The notes below the pieces were generated by a model. The model did no database searches. It worked only from the letters and a program-made list of their open reading frames with translations, and was not told the DNA's origin. The position numbers and the translations under genes are program-made. From Spongiibacter tropicus DSM 19543 (GTDB taxonomy: Bacteria > Pseudomonadota > Gammaproteobacteria > Pseudomonadales > Spongiibacteraceae): a stretch of DNA of 64,000 bases. This document shows, in pieces, positions 47,922 through 57,770 of this stretch (within the stretch, counting starts at the first letter, position 1; every line of letters begins with the position of its first letter). The stretch spans positions 1,678,463-1,742,462 of the forward strand of contig NZ_ATUS01000001.1 of assembly GCF_000420325.1 (NCBI RefSeq), in the 5' to 3' direction.

Positions 47922-49046
47922 TCAGCTGAAATCGCCGGGGCTGACAAACTCAACCACTTCCAGATCAAAGCCGGAAATCGCATTGTACTTCACGGGTGCC
48001 CCCATCAGGCGCAGCTTGCCAGCGCCCACGTCACGCAGAATCTGCGAGCCCAGACCGACATTGAAGTAGGTATTCTGGTACTGGGCGCTGTCACCCTGCA
48101 GCGGCGACTTGGTACCGCGCGCAATATCCAGCTCAGCGAGAATATCTTCCGCTTTCTCCTGGTTGGCGAGCAGCACCAGCACCCCGCCGTGTTCGGCCAG
48201 CACTGACAGCGAACGATGCATATTCCAGCCGGTGGTCGATCCCGGTGGCTGGCTCTGCAGCAGATCGCGTACGGTCGAGCCCAGATGCACTCGCGCCAGC
48301 GTCGGCTCGTCGGCATTGACCTCACCTTTCTGCAGGGCGAAGTGGAGTTGACCGGCCACCGAGTCCCGGTAGGCGTGCAGCAGGAATTCACCGAAGTCAG
48401 TATTGATCGGGCCACTGCTCAGCTTCTCAACGGTGCGCTCGTTGAGCACCTGGTAGTGAATCAGGTCGGCAATGGTACCCATTTTCACATCGTGTTCGGC
48501 AGCAAAGGCTTCCAAATCTTCGCGACGGGCCATGGTGCCGTCTTCATTCATGATCTCGCAGATCACGCCGGTGGGCTCAAAGCCCGCCAGACGGGCGAGA
48601 TCACAGGCCGCTTCGGTATGACCCGCGCGATTGAGCACACCGCCGGGCTCGGCCATCAGCGGAAAAATGTGACCGGGCTGGACAATGTCTTCAGCACGGG
48701 CGTTGCGAGCCGCCGCCGTGCGCACCGTGTGAGCACGGTCGGCAGCAGAAATACCCGTCGTCACACCCTCGCGGGCTTCGATCGACAGCGTAAACTTGGT
48801 GCCAAAACCGGAGGCATTGCGATCGACCATCAGCGGCAGCGCGAGTTGTTCGCAGCGCTCACGGGTCATCGGCATGCAGATCAGACCGCGGCCATGAGTC
48901 GCCATAAAGTTGATGTCCTGAGGGCGTACACATTCGGCAGCCATGACCAGATCGCCCTCATTTTCGCGATCTTCGTCATCCATCAGAATGACCATTTTGC
49001 CCAGGCGAATGTCCTGAATCAGCTCTTCTACGGTGCTAAATGCCAT
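47922..49046 (-). CDS. ribB: Dihydroxybutanone-phosphate synthase with degenerate RibA-like domain
   Basis: A 374-residue protein. Residues 1-200 are a complete RibB domain ([59 protein letters not shown]). Residues about 205-374 follow a GTP cyclohydrolase II fold, but the zinc-binding [15 protein letters not shown] stretch is replaced by [13 protein letters not shown], so cyclohydrolase activity is not expected. The true ribA at 35.1 kb supplies it. It starts one base after ribE ends. Confidence 0.93.
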   Translation of the reverse strand: MAFSTVEELIQDIRLGKMVILMDDEDRENEGDLVMAAECVRPQDINFMATHGRGLICMPMTRERCEQLALPLMVDRNASGFGTKFTLSIEAREGVTTGISAADRAHTVRTAAARNARAEDIVQPGHIFPLMAEPGGVLNRAGHTEAACDLARLAGFEPTGVICEIMNEDGTMARREDLEAFAAEHDVKMGTIADLIHYQVLNERTVEKLSSGPINTDFGEFLLHAYRDSVAGQLHFALQKGEVNADEPTLARVHLGSTVRDLLQSQPPGSTTGWNMHRSLSVLAEHGGVLVLLANQEKAEDILAELDIARGTKSPLQGDSAQYQNTYFNVGLGSQILRDVGAGKLRLMGAPVKYNAISGFDLEVVEFVSPGDFS

Positions 49047-49047
49047 A

Positions 49048-49710
49048 TTACTTTGCCTTCATAAAACCGTTTTCGGCCAGTGTGGCCATTGTGATGCCGC
49101 CGCTGCGGCTGTCAAGCGAGCGGGCGTCCAGCAACCGCTCCAGATATCGGGCTACCACATCCACCTCCAGGTTCACCCGGCTGCCGACGCGGTAAGACGC
49201 TATCGTTGTCTCTGCCGCCGTGTGCGGCACAATATTCAGTTCAAAGCTTGCACCATCGACGCGATTTACTGTCAGGCTTACGCCATCGACACAGATGGAC
49301 CCTTTTTGAGCGATGTAGCGCGCCAGATTCTCAGGTGCATCGATGCTCAAACGCAGCGAACGGGCATCGCGCTGCATGGCGACAATCGTACCAACGCCAT
49401 CCACATGACCACTGACAATGTGTCCATCGAAACGACTGCTGGCGAGCATCGCCCGCTCCAGATTCACTGCCATGCCGGTTTTGGCCTCAGCGAAACTGCT
49501 TTGTGCGAGCGTTTCGCGTGACACGTCGGCCCAAAAGCCGTCGCCAGGCAAGTCCACCACCGTCAGACAGACGCCGTTGCTGGCAATACTGTCGCCCAAT
49601 TTGACCTCGGCCAGCGGCAGGTCGCCGCTGCGGATATACAGCCGCAGATCACCGCTGCGCATTTGCAGAGCGGCCACTTCGCCAACGGCTTCAATAATTC
49701 CCGTAAACAC
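49048..49710 (-). CDS. ribE: Riboflavin synthase alpha chain
   Basis: A 220-residue protein with two lumazine-binding repeats. The MFTGIIEAVG start, SIASNGVCLTVV and ERAMLASSRFDGHIVSGHVDGVG in repeat 1, and SICVDGVSLTVNRVD in repeat 2 are typical. The start is GTG with AGGAG upstream. It lies between ribD and ribBA. Confidence 0.96.
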   Translation of the reverse strand: MFTGIIEAVGEVAALQMRSGDLRLYIRSGDLPLAEVKLGDSIASNGVCLTVVDLPGDGFWADVSRETLAQSSFAEAKTGMAVNLERAMLASSRFDGHIVSGHVDGVGTIVAMQRDARSLRLSIDAPENLARYIAQKGSICVDGVSLTVNRVDGASFELNIVPHTAAETTIASYRVGSRVNLEVDVVARYLERLLDARSLDSRSGGITMATLAENGFMKAK

Positions 49711-49718
49711 GCCTGCTC

Positions 49719-50834
49719 CTAGTCCTTCGCTGCGCGCAATTGCCAGCGCCAGTCACGGCCTACAGCGCGAGCATCCACAATCTCCAGCGCCTGCTGCTCG
49801 GCCATCATCTCCATGGGCCAGCTCAACAGTGGCCGCCCGGCACTCCCCATCAGGCAGGGCGCCGTGTAAACAAACCAGTCGTCCACCAGACCGTCTTTCC
49901 AAAACGCCGCACTCAGGGTGGCCCCCGCCTCCAGCATGACCTCATTGCAGCCACGACGGGACAGCAGCTCCATCACCGCGCGCGGCTCAGGGCGGTCACC
50001 CGACAGCACTATAATCTCGGCGCCCCGCGCTTCCAGCACCTTGCGGCGCGCATCATCGCGCGAGGTGGTAAGCAGCAATATCCCACCGCCGCCCTCAAAC
50101 AGCCGCGCGTCGTCCGGCGTTCGCAGTTGCGAATCAAGAATCACCCGCAGCGGCTGCCGCCAGCGATCTGCCATATATTCGTGCTGCGGCGATGTAAAAC
50201 TCTCAGGCCGTACCGTCAGCGCCGCGTTATCGGCCAGCACCGTCTCAATGCCGCTGATAATCGCGCAGCTCTGCGCGCGCAAGCGCTGCACATCGGCCCG
50301 CGCTTGCGGCCCGGTAATCCACTGGCTTTCGCCCGACGCCATTGCAGTGCGACCATCCAGGCTCATTGCCGACTTCATGGTCAGCCATGGCAGACCGCCT
50401 TCCATGCGGCGGCTAAAACCACGGTTCAATGCCCGCGCATCGGCTTCCAGCAGTCCGCAATCCACGGCAATGCCCGCCTCGCGCAACATCGCCAGCCCGC
50501 GACCGGCGACCTGCGGATTCGGGTCCTGCATGGCGACCACCACCCGCGCTACCCCCGACTTGATCAGGGCTTCCGCACAGGGCGGCGTGCGCCCGTAATG
50601 ACTGCAGGGCTCCAGCGTCACATAGGCGGTACAGCCCGCGGCACTGTCGAGCTGCCCCAGGGCATTCACTTCTGCATGCCCTTCGCCCGCCCACTGATGC
50701 CAGCCCTCGGCCAGCACCTGGTCATCACGGGCAATCACACAACCCACTCTGGGGTTGGGACTGGTGGAATAGCGACCACGGCGCGCCAGTTGCAGCGCGC
50801 GCGCCATAGCCTGCTGATCAAAGAGAGAGCTCAT
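49719..50834 (-). CDS. ribD: Bifunctional riboflavin deaminase/reductase
   Basis: A 371-residue enzyme. The N-terminal deaminase (1-145) has HAEVNAL and PCSHYGRTPPC as zinc ligands; the C-terminal reductase (about 150-371) has LPWLTMKSAMSLDGRTA and VMLEAGATLSAAF. It is 11 bases after nrdR with a weak ribosome site, so coupling is likely. Confidence 0.95.
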   Translation of the reverse strand: MSSLFDQQAMARALQLARRGRYSTSPNPRVGCVIARDDQVLAEGWHQWAGEGHAEVNALGQLDSAAGCTAYVTLEPCSHYGRTPPCAEALIKSGVARVVVAMQDPNPQVAGRGLAMLREAGIAVDCGLLEADARALNRGFSRRMEGGLPWLTMKSAMSLDGRTAMASGESQWITGPQARADVQRLRAQSCAIISGIETVLADNAALTVRPESFTSPQHEYMADRWRQPLRVILDSQLRTPDDARLFEGGGGILLLTTSRDDARRKVLEARGAEIIVLSGDRPEPRAVMELLSRRGCNEVMLEAGATLSAAFWKDGLVDDWFVYTAPCLMGSAGRPLLSWPMEMMAEQQALEIVDARAVGRDWRWQLRAAKD

Positions 50835-50845
50835 GCCAACGGAAG

Positions 50846-51328
50846 CTACTTGAGCTTGTCCAGCGACACCCCGCCGGGCTCGGCAGACAGGCGATCAATC
50901 TCGGCACGGAATTCATCGAGATCCTGAAAACTGCGGTACACGCTGGCGAAGCGCACATAGGCCACATGATCCAGCGCCTTGAGCGCCTCCATCACCTGCT
51001 CGCCGACATCGCGACTGTGCACCTCGCGCTCGCCGGTCGCCTGCAAGCGGCGCTTCAGTTCGGAGATCTCTGTCTCCACACGTTCAACACTGACCGGCCG
51101 TTTTTCCAGCGCTTTCAACACCCCGGAGCGCAACTTTTCTTCATCGAACGGTTCGCGAGAGCCATCGGTTTTAATCACCTTCGGCATCAGCAGCTCGGCA
51201 CTTTCGTAGGTCGTGAAGCGCTCGCTGCAGGACAAACACTCACGCCGCCGCCGCACCTGACCGCCCTCGGCGACGAGTCGCGAGTCGATCACTTTGGTGT
51301 CGTCGAAGTTACAAAATGGGCAGCGCAC
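50846..51328 (-). CDS. nrdR: Ribonucleotide reductase regulator NrdR
   Basis: A 160-residue repressor with an N-terminal zinc ribbon (CPFC and CLSC) and an ATP-cone (about 49-139; [24 protein letters not shown]). It senses ATP/dATP through the cone and represses nrd genes. The start is GTG with GGAGG upstream. First gene of the riboflavin-NusB-ThiL operon. Confidence 0.96.
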   Translation of the reverse strand: MRCPFCNFDDTKVIDSRLVAEGGQVRRRRECLSCSERFTTYESAELLMPKVIKTDGSREPFDEEKLRSGVLKALEKRPVSVERVETEISELKRRLQATGEREVHSRDVGEQVMEALKALDHVAYVRFASVYRSFQDLDEFRAEIDRLSAEPGGVSLDKLK

Positions 51329-51440
51329 GGTTCAAGCCCTCCGGAAAACGCGCGATTTTATCACCTCGGCCCACACAGGAACAGCACTGCCAAAGGCGGG
51401 GAGCGCGAACACAAATGTCGAAAAGGCGAAATAGTTGCGC

Positions 51441-51468
51441 TTGCGAAACCGCAACAGCCGGTTAGAAT
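51441..51468 (+). promoter_or_regulatory. Candidate promoter of the envelope cluster
   Basis: TTGCGA (51441-51446), 16 bases, TAGAAT (51463-51468). Transcription from about 51475 gives a 40-base leader to the GTG at 51514. The remainder of the 185-base divergent gap (51329-51440) shows nothing recognisable. Confidence 0.5.
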
Positions 51469-51513
51469 CTTTGAAATTAAAGTAGATATATAAATTGCAT
51501 AAGGTACTGACGC

Positions 51514-52800
51514 GTGAGCTTTACAAAACCGGCAAGAGGCCTCAGTGCCGTCCTCGTTTGTTTTCTCGGCTTTCACTACTCCGCCACCGCACAGGATGCC
51601 TTTGGCGACGACGCCTTCAGTGACTTCGCGGGCTCGCTGAGCGCGGAGTTTGCCGAGTTCGAACAATCGCAGGCCGATGAATGGAACAGCTTCGTCAACG
51701 AGATCCGCGCCGAGCAGGATGCGTTCATCGCCGAACTGGAGAGCATGTGGGGCTCGGAGACCGAGAGCAGTGACCGCAGCAAATGGGTGGAGTATGCGCG
51801 AGACCGCCGGGTAAAGCGCACCGTCGACTTTGAGAATAACCAGATTCGCATCGCCGTCATGGGGCAGCCGTCTCCCGACGAGATGAATCGCATTATCAGC
51901 GAGCAATTGCAGGGCGCGCTGGAAACCACGACCGAGCAAGCCAATCAGGAATACCCGATTGTGGCCCGCATGCAGGAAACCGCGACCAGCAAGCCGCTGC
52001 CTCCGGTTCCCGTGGTCGCCGAGCTGCGCGAGCTTGTCGGTGAAAAAGACAACCGCAAAGCGGCTGCCGCACTGGCCAGCAAGGCAAAAATCAGCGAAGT
52101 TGAAATCAAACCCGCTCCGCAGAAAAAAGCAGCTAAGCCTGCGGCAAGCAAGCCGGTCGTTGCCAGTAACAGCAGCAAACCTGCCTCCACAGCAAAAGCA
52201 GCAAATACGACGCCCACAAAAGCCAAAGCCACTGTTGCTGTCATCGACCTGTCTGATAGCTGGCCGGTGCGCCGCGCCCGGAAATACAGCGGCTCTGTCA
52301 CGCAATTTGCCGACAAGATGGATATTCCGCGCCCGCTGGCTTACGCCATCATGTACACCGAGAGCAGCTTCAATCCGGTAGCGGTATCACCGATCCCCGC
52401 TTACGGACTGATGCAGATCGTACCGGGCAGTGCAGGGCGCGATGTGACCAAAATGCACTTTGGCAAAGAACAACTGCTGTCACCGGAGTACCTGTTTACC
52501 GCCGACAAGAATATCGAGGTTGGCATCGGCTACCTGAACATTCTCGACAAGCGCTACCTACGCAAGATCAAGGACCCGCTGAGCCGGAAATACTGCACGA
52601 TCGCGGCTTACAACACCGGCGCCGGCAATGTCGCCAAAGCCTTTACCGGCAAGCTCAATATTTCCCGCGCCGCCGTGGTTATCAACAATATGAGCCCACA
52701 GGACGTGTTTATTACACTGGAAACCAAGCTGCCCTATGATGAGACCCGCAAGTACATCAAGAAAGTGACTGCGGCAGAAAAACACTTCCTGAGCCTGTAA
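51514..52800 (+). CDS. MltC-like lytic transglycosylase
   Basis: A 428-residue exported protein: signal peptide (about 1-26), an N-terminal MltC-type (DUF3393-like) domain, a Lys/Ala/Pro/Ser-rich linker (about 191-244) and a C-terminal SLT domain. Catalytic Glu283 lies in MYTESSFNP, followed by YGLMQIVPGSAGRD and AAYNTGAGNVAKAF. E. coli MltC is a 359-residue lipoprotein; here no lipobox cysteine is at the cleavage site, and the linker is extra. The start is GTG after AAGG. It is first of a rightward series of envelope genes. Confidence 0.83.
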   Translation: MSFTKPARGLSAVLVCFLGFHYSATAQDAFGDDAFSDFAGSLSAEFAEFEQSQADEWNSFVNEIRAEQDAFIAELESMWGSETESSDRSKWVEYARDRRVKRTVDFENNQIRIAVMGQPSPDEMNRIISEQLQGALETTTEQANQEYPIVARMQETATSKPLPPVPVVAELRELVGEKDNRKAAAALASKAKISEVEIKPAPQKKAAKPAASKPVVASNSSKPASTAKAANTTPTKAKATVAVIDLSDSWPVRRARKYSGSVTQFADKMDIPRPLAYAIMYTESSFNPVAVSPIPAYGLMQIVPGSAGRDVTKMHFGKEQLLSPEYLFTADKNIEVGIGYLNILDKRYLRKIKDPLSRKYCTIAAYNTGAGNVAKAFTGKLNISRAAVVINNMSPQDVFITLETKLPYDETRKYIKKVTAAEKHFLSL

Positions 52801-52802
52801 TC

Positions 52803-53555
52803 GTGGATAAAGTTGAGCTTCACAATCAAAAAGTCAGCGCCATTGCCAATCGCCTGCCTACCTGGCTGGTGTCGCTGGTATTGCTGTTTGTCGGCCTGGG
52901 CAATTTCACCGACTCCATTGAGCTGATCAAAAACCTCTACGAATCCGTATCGAGCAAATTCAGCAATAACGTGGAGTATGAGCGCACCAGCCACGTGCGG
53001 GCCGGCCTCAATATTGCTTACATCCAAGACTATATTGGTGAGCCCCAGTTGCTAAAGGAACTGGGCGATGGTCTGCAGGTTCGCCACTATATCGACGACA
53101 AGTACCTCATCTCTCTGTATACCGAGGGCGAGCGGGTAAGCGCCTACCTGGTCTTTGCCAGACAGGACCACTTTCAGCCAGATATGCAAGGCATGAAGGA
53201 ACGCACCCTGGGCGAGGATTCCTTGTTCCAGCTGCGCCAGAATACCGACCGGGTCGCCTTTGAGTACTCGCGCAATATCGCCTACTTCATTGAAAGTCAG
53301 CAGGTGAATTTTGGCGGCGGCTACCTCACGCAGAGCTATCTGGGCTGGGTAAATTACGCAGCACAATTTGGTCCTGCGCCCGACGCCAGCCTGGAGGCGT
53401 TGTATGACGCCGAAGTCATGGGTGAAAACAGCGCGGGCAAGCTGACCACCGCCCGGGAACGCATCCTGCCGAACGCCTTTGGCTACGGCGAACTGAGTAT
53501 TGAAGACATTCAGCGCGGCCTGTTGACCAGTGCCGAACTGCAGTTTTTCGATTAA
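52803..53555 (+). CDS. Single-pass membrane protein of unknown function
   Basis: A 250-residue protein with one N-terminal helix (about 20-40, WLVSLVLLFVGLGNF) and a soluble C-terminal domain rich in aromatic and acidic residues. I recognise no catalytic motif. It starts with GTG two bases after the transglycosylase stop, so co-translation and a shared envelope role are likely. It may correspond to an ETEC_3214-type family, but I am not sure. Confidence 0.7.
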   Translation: MDKVELHNQKVSAIANRLPTWLVSLVLLFVGLGNFTDSIELIKNLYESVSSKFSNNVEYERTSHVRAGLNIAYIQDYIGEPQLLKELGDGLQVRHYIDDKYLISLYTEGERVSAYLVFARQDHFQPDMQGMKERTLGEDSLFQLRQNTDRVAFEYSRNIAYFIESQQVNFGGGYLTQSYLGWVNYAAQFGPAPDASLEALYDAEVMGENSAGKLTTARERILPNAFGYGELSIEDIQRGLLTSAELQFFD

Positions 53556-53585
53556 GACGTATCTGTACAGCAAGGATAACAATGG

Positions 53586-55103
53586 ATGAGGCAAGTCCTA
53601 ACGAGAATAACAAGCTGCTTTCTGCCCATCGCTATTACCGCCTGTGTCAGCAATAGTCCGAAGCCTGACACCAACCTCAGCCAACAGCTGAATGACCCCT
53701 CCGCAGCCTTGGCAAGCGCCGCGGCCTATGACGACCAGGACATGCTGTCGGTGCTCACCCATGCCAGCCTGCGACGCCTCGCGGGCGACTACCGCGGCAG
53801 CAACACCGCACTCGACCGCGCTTACAGCCTCAATGACGAGCTCTATACCCAGAGCCTGAGCGAACTGTCAGCCGCCAGCCTGCTTAACCCCGGCGCCGCC
53901 CCCTACCGTCCCAACCGATTGGAAGTGGGTTTTGTCAGCTATATGAAAGCGCTTAACCATTTGGACATGACCCAAGGTAACAACGCCCTGCAACAGCGCG
54001 AAGCCGCCGCTGTCGAAATGCGTCGCCTCGATATTCTTCAAGGGGAGTCGCGCTATCTCCGAGAGATGGGCGACAACAGTGACCGCTATGACGAGCTGGC
54101 CCAGTTCGTCGTCGCCCTGTTCAGTGAGCGCAGCAAGAACGCCCTGAGCGAAGGCCTGATCGACATTCAAGCGCCTTGGCTCTACGCCCTGTCGGCTATC
54201 ATTTACGAAGCCAACAACGATCTGGACAGTGCCCAACTCGCCTATCGCCGTGCGCTGGCGATGTTACCTGAAGGCGAGACGACCGACGTCCAGCACAATC
54301 TCAGACAGCTTATCCTCGACAACGGCCACCGCTGCCTGAGCGCGCTCGGCTACGAGCAGCAAGCCATCGCCGAATCGCCGTTTGCCGCAGGCGGGGCCGA
54401 CTCGATGACTGACGGCCGCTGGCTGATCGAGCACGACGGAGTGCTGCCCGCCAAGGCGCCGCTCGAAATGCTGCTGACCGCCGACAGTGTGGCTCAGCGA
54501 TTGATCCTGCGCCCGATGATTCGCGGCAGTGAAGCGGAAAAAGCCGCGCAACGCCGACTGTTCGCCGAGCTGTCGCTACACTACGACAGCCCCTACAAAG
54601 ACGCCATCGTAATAGAACTGGGCGACAACTGGAGCGCTGCCGACAGCCTGGGGCTCACCGCTACCATTGGCGGCGGCGTCCGTATCTTCATCGATTACCT
54701 TGCGGATGATGCCGCCGAGCAGCCCACAACACTGCAGACCGTCAGCGGCCAGCAGCTGCCGCTTACCACCATCGCCGATATCGCCGGGGATCTGCGCCGC
54801 TACGAGGCGCTCACTCTCCAGTACCGCTTTGAAGAAGCCCTGCTACGCGAACTGAGTAAATCGGCAGGTTATAAATCCATGACCGGCGGCATCAGTCTGC
54901 CGTTCTCATTGGGCGGCGCGCTGGCGACCTTTTCAGCGGCGGCGGACCTTCGGCAATGGCAATTGCTGCCCGCACGCATCCGCGTATCAAGGATTCCCGA
55001 GGCTGCACTCGGCGACGGCGAACTGGAGCTGATCAGTGGCACTGATCGGCAGCGCCTGACGGTCACAAGCGATCAGGCCGTACTGACCCACCATCAATAC
55101 TGA
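53586..55103 (+). CDS. COG3014-type lipoprotein
   Basis: A 505-residue predicted lipoprotein with lipobox ITAC (Cys20). The first half is helical and TPR-like (RRLAGDYRGSNTALDRAYSLND, YALSAIIYEANNDLDSAQLAYRRAL). The second half has beta-rich segments such as DAIVIELGDNW and GLTATIGGGVRIFIDYL. Its order before an LpoB-like and an LPP20 gene matches clusters of COG3014 proteins as I recall them. Function is not established. AAGGA precedes the ATG. Confidence 0.75.
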   Translation: MRQVLTRITSCFLPIAITACVSNSPKPDTNLSQQLNDPSAALASAAAYDDQDMLSVLTHASLRRLAGDYRGSNTALDRAYSLNDELYTQSLSELSAASLLNPGAAPYRPNRLEVGFVSYMKALNHLDMTQGNNALQQREAAAVEMRRLDILQGESRYLREMGDNSDRYDELAQFVVALFSERSKNALSEGLIDIQAPWLYALSAIIYEANNDLDSAQLAYRRALAMLPEGETTDVQHNLRQLILDNGHRCLSALGYEQQAIAESPFAAGGADSMTDGRWLIEHDGVLPAKAPLEMLLTADSVAQRLILRPMIRGSEAEKAAQRRLFAELSLHYDSPYKDAIVIELGDNWSAADSLGLTATIGGGVRIFIDYLADDAAEQPTTLQTVSGQQLPLTTIADIAGDLRRYEALTLQYRFEEALLRELSKSAGYKSMTGGISLPFSLGGALATFSAAADLRQWQLLPARIRVSRIPEAALGDGELELISGTDRQRLTVTSDQAVLTHHQY

Positions 55104-55111
55104 GTACCGCT

Positions 55112-55708
55112 ATGAAGACGTTTCTGAAAAGCCTGCTTGCCGCGATTGCCGTTTTGACCATGACTGCCTGCGCCAGTAACTCGGTACAGCGGGTCGACGG
55201 TGGCGAGCAGCCACAGTTGACCGACCGCTGGAACGCCAGCGATTCACAGAGTGTTGCCGAAGCGCTGATTCCCGACATGCTGAGCTTTCCCTGGGCCAAA
55301 CCCGGCGCCGACGGGGAGCTGCCGGTGATTGCAATTCAGCACATCAGCAACCGCTCTCACGAGCAGATTCCCGTGGAGACCTTTATCAACTCCATCAAGC
55401 GCGAACTGCTGCGCAGTGGCAAAGCCGAGTTTGTGGTGACCGGCGCGGAGCGCGAGCGAATTCGCGACGAGAAGATGGACCAGGAAATGTTTGCGAGCAT
55501 GGACAGCGCAGTGGAAATGGGCGAAGAGACCGCCGCCACTTTTGCGCTCAGTGGCGTGATTACCTCGCTGGTGGATCAGCTTGAGGGCAAGCGCACCACC
55601 ACCTATCAGGTCGACCTGAAACTCATTGACCTGCGCAGCAACCGCGAAGTCTGGAACGGTCAAAAACAAATCCACAAGTACAGTGAGCGCGCGAGGTTCG
55701 GCCTGTGA
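55112..55708 (+). CDS. LpoB-like penicillin-binding-protein activator lipoprotein
   Basis: A 198-residue lipoprotein (lipobox MTAC, Cys20). The family pattern TDRWNASDSQSVAEALIPDMLSFPW, then PVIAIQHISNRSHEQIPVETFINSIKREL and TYQVDLKLIDLRSNREVWNGQKQIHKY match LpoB/CsgG-like activators. E. coli LpoB stimulates PBP1b from the outer membrane. Beside a lytic transglycosylase, a role in peptidoglycan is plausible, but many LpoB-like proteins are untested. Eight bases separate it from the preceding gene, and its stop overlaps the next start (GTGA). Confidence 0.82.
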   Translation: MKTFLKSLLAAIAVLTMTACASNSVQRVDGGEQPQLTDRWNASDSQSVAEALIPDMLSFPWAKPGADGELPVIAIQHISNRSHEQIPVETFINSIKRELLRSGKAEFVVTGAERERIRDEKMDQEMFASMDSAVEMGEETAATFALSGVITSLVDQLEGKRTTTYQVDLKLIDLRSNREVWNGQKQIHKYSERARFGL

Positions 55709-56703
55709 AGCTGCCCCGCCTGCTGCGTAATACCGCTACGCTCCTGATACTGCTTCCCGTCCTGGCGGCCCAGGCGGCCACCCCGGACTGGGTACAAACC
55801 CCGCCGCAACGTCCCGGCTTCGTATTCGGGGTCGGCGCCGCCGATCTGTCACTGGGGTACGCCGAAGCCAGCGAAGCCGCCAAGCTGTCCGCCCGCAATG
55901 AAATTGCCAGCACCCTCAAACTGCAAGTGGGCTCCGAGCTGACACTGAACAATGTGTCAGACGAAACGGGCAGCCGCAGCACCTTCAACAACAATATCCG
56001 TATCCGCGTGCCCGATATTGCGCTGTCGGATATCCGCATTGTTGAAAGCCGGGAAGTGACCGAGCACAACACGCTTTACAGCCTGGCAGAGCTTGACCTC
56101 AACGCCGCCGCCAGCCGCGTGGCACAGGAAATTCGCACACTGCTGGCAGGCGCCCCACGTACCCGCGTCAGTGGCGACCTGTCCAGTCAGCTTCGACAGC
56201 ATTACCAAAGCATGCTGAATGAGCTGCAGTACACATCGCTGTTGCAGCAGTACCGACTGCTGGGCGGCAAACAAACGTTCGACGACAGCGCAATCAAGCA
56301 GCGTGCCGAGCAGGGCGCACAGTTCTTCGAGCAACTACTGATCCAGCTCGACGCCCGTGACGAACTCAGCACCGGCATCGCCAGCAACATTGCCGCAGAA
56401 CTCGCCCGTCGCGGCCTGCGCACCAGCGCCTCAGGCGACAAGGCCAGCCTGCGGTTGCAGCTGCAAAGCAGCTCCAGGCAGATGGCTCGCAACAACGCGT
56501 TTTACTGCAACATCAAAACCAATGCCACGCTCAGTACTCAAGGTCAGACACTGAGCGCCAGCAGCCGGTCCGCCAAGTCGGTATCGGGAGACAGCGACCT
56601 CGCCTGCCAGAAGGCCGGTGAGAAAGTCGCGGCACTTATCAGCAGGGAGCTAATGGAGAATTTCTGGAAAACACTAAACTCGCCGCAACCAAAACAAAAT
56701 TAA
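55705..56703 (+). CDS. Exported LPP20-domain protein
   Basis: A 332-residue protein with a signal peptide ending AQA and an LPP20 domain directly after it (TPDWVQTPPQRPGFVFGVGAADLSLGYAEASEAAKLSARNEIASTLKLQV). The remainder is helical, with a beta-rich C-terminal part from about residue 235. There is no lipobox, unlike the LPP20 protein at 60.1 kb. GTG start overlapping the LpoB-like stop indicates coupled translation. Confidence 0.8.
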   Translation: MKLPRLLRNTATLLILLPVLAAQAATPDWVQTPPQRPGFVFGVGAADLSLGYAEASEAAKLSARNEIASTLKLQVGSELTLNNVSDETGSRSTFNNNIRIRVPDIALSDIRIVESREVTEHNTLYSLAELDLNAAASRVAQEIRTLLAGAPRTRVSGDLSSQLRQHYQSMLNELQYTSLLQQYRLLGGKQTFDDSAIKQRAEQGAQFFEQLLIQLDARDELSTGIASNIAAELARRGLRTSASGDKASLRLQLQSSSRQMARNNAFYCNIKTNATLSTQGQTLSASSRSAKSVSGDSDLACQKAGEKVAALISRELMENFWKTLNSPQPKQN

Positions 56704-56735
56704 TGCGGCTAAAACTACACAGAGGGTAGATAGAG

Positions 56736-57758
56736 ATGGACAAACGTGTCACGGCAGCAGCTCTGCTGACTGCCAGCCTCACCGCCGGGAATGCGCTTGC
56801 GCAAGATGGCGATCAACGAGCCAGTTTCGGTGACGAAACCGGCTACAACTATGTGGGCGGCTTCTCGGTGGGCTATAAATACCTGGAGCTCGAAGCCGAT
56901 ACTATTCGCGACGCCTACGTAAAAACCATCGGTCTGAACATTCTTCAGTTCGAGTGGTTCCCGGAGCAGGCCACCTGGATGCAAAACATCAGTTGGATGG
57001 CGGCGATCCGCCCCCGCCTGAGCTACGAACTGACGCCCGGCGACAGTGCCGAGCAGGATGAAATTGCGCAGGCTTCTGACTCAGAGAAAGAAGGCTGGAC
57101 ACGCTTTATCGCCGATCTGAGCATCGACCCCGTGCAGCTCTTCGGCGGTGAAAAGTCTGTCCACCGCATCGACATCAACTACGATGTGCAAACCTTCTTG
57201 ATCACGGTGCAGGCGACCCGTGATTACTTCTACATTGAGGATAACGACGCCAAGCTGCTGACCGCTGGTGACAAAATCGACGTGAATACCACCTTCACTG
57301 AAGCCACTGTCGGTTATGCAATGGAAGAGCATGACGTAAGGTTCGGCGTTGGACTCTTCTCCGTCGACTACGAGAAGCCGGTGTCCAGCGACGTCTCCAC
57401 ACCGATTGAGTCGATCTACAAAGGCAGCTTTGAAGCGACCGGCCTCTATCTCGGTGGCTCAGTGCGCTTCTTCGATAGCCTGGACGTCAGCCTGCGCTAC
57501 GACTTTACCTTTGATGCCGAAGCCACCGTCGACGGCGGCACCTCGCTGACCCGCGACGAGTTCGGTATTGAAGACAGCATCGAGTACGAATCCTACACCC
57601 TCGATGTGGTTTACGACCTGCGTAAAACCTCGATGAAGCTGCCACTGGAAGTCCGCTTCAATTACACCCAGCGCCAGTTCGACGCCTTTGTTGAAGGCTC
57701 AACGCTCAACGATGACCGCTTGTTCGGCATTTCGTTGATCGGCAGCTTCACGCTTTAA
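56736..57758 (+). CDS. Predicted outer-membrane beta-barrel protein
   Basis: A 340-residue protein with signal peptide MDKRVTAAALLTASLTAGNALA, alternating hydrophobic/polar strands throughout (GFSVGYKYLELE, GLYLGGSVRFFDSLDVSLRYDFTFD, SYTLDVVYDLRKT) and a terminal strand LFGISLIGSFTL. These fit a barrel, with perhaps 10-12 strands. No family is recognised. GAGGG precedes the ATG. Twelve bases separate it from the large lipoprotein that follows. Confidence 0.7.
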   Translation: MDKRVTAAALLTASLTAGNALAQDGDQRASFGDETGYNYVGGFSVGYKYLELEADTIRDAYVKTIGLNILQFEWFPEQATWMQNISWMAAIRPRLSYELTPGDSAEQDEIAQASDSEKEGWTRFIADLSIDPVQLFGGEKSVHRIDINYDVQTFLITVQATRDYFYIEDNDAKLLTAGDKIDVNTTFTEATVGYAMEEHDVRFGVGLFSVDYEKPVSSDVSTPIESIYKGSFEATGLYLGGSVRFFDSLDVSLRYDFTFDAEATVDGGTSLTRDEFGIEDSIEYESYTLDVVYDLRKTSMKLPLEVRFNYTQRQFDAFVEGSTLNDDRLFGISLIGSFTL

Positions 57759-57770
57759 GAGGACCCAGTC

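Noticed and set aside
49740-50927. 395-codon open frame on the plus strand opposite ribD and nrdR
   Set aside because: It mirrors two certain genes, has no ribosome site or recognisable domain, and is the expected shadow of high-GC coding sequence.
49711-51513. Possible FMN riboswitch before the riboflavin genes
   Set aside because: No RFN-type conserved blocks are present upstream of nrdR or in the short gaps of the operon.
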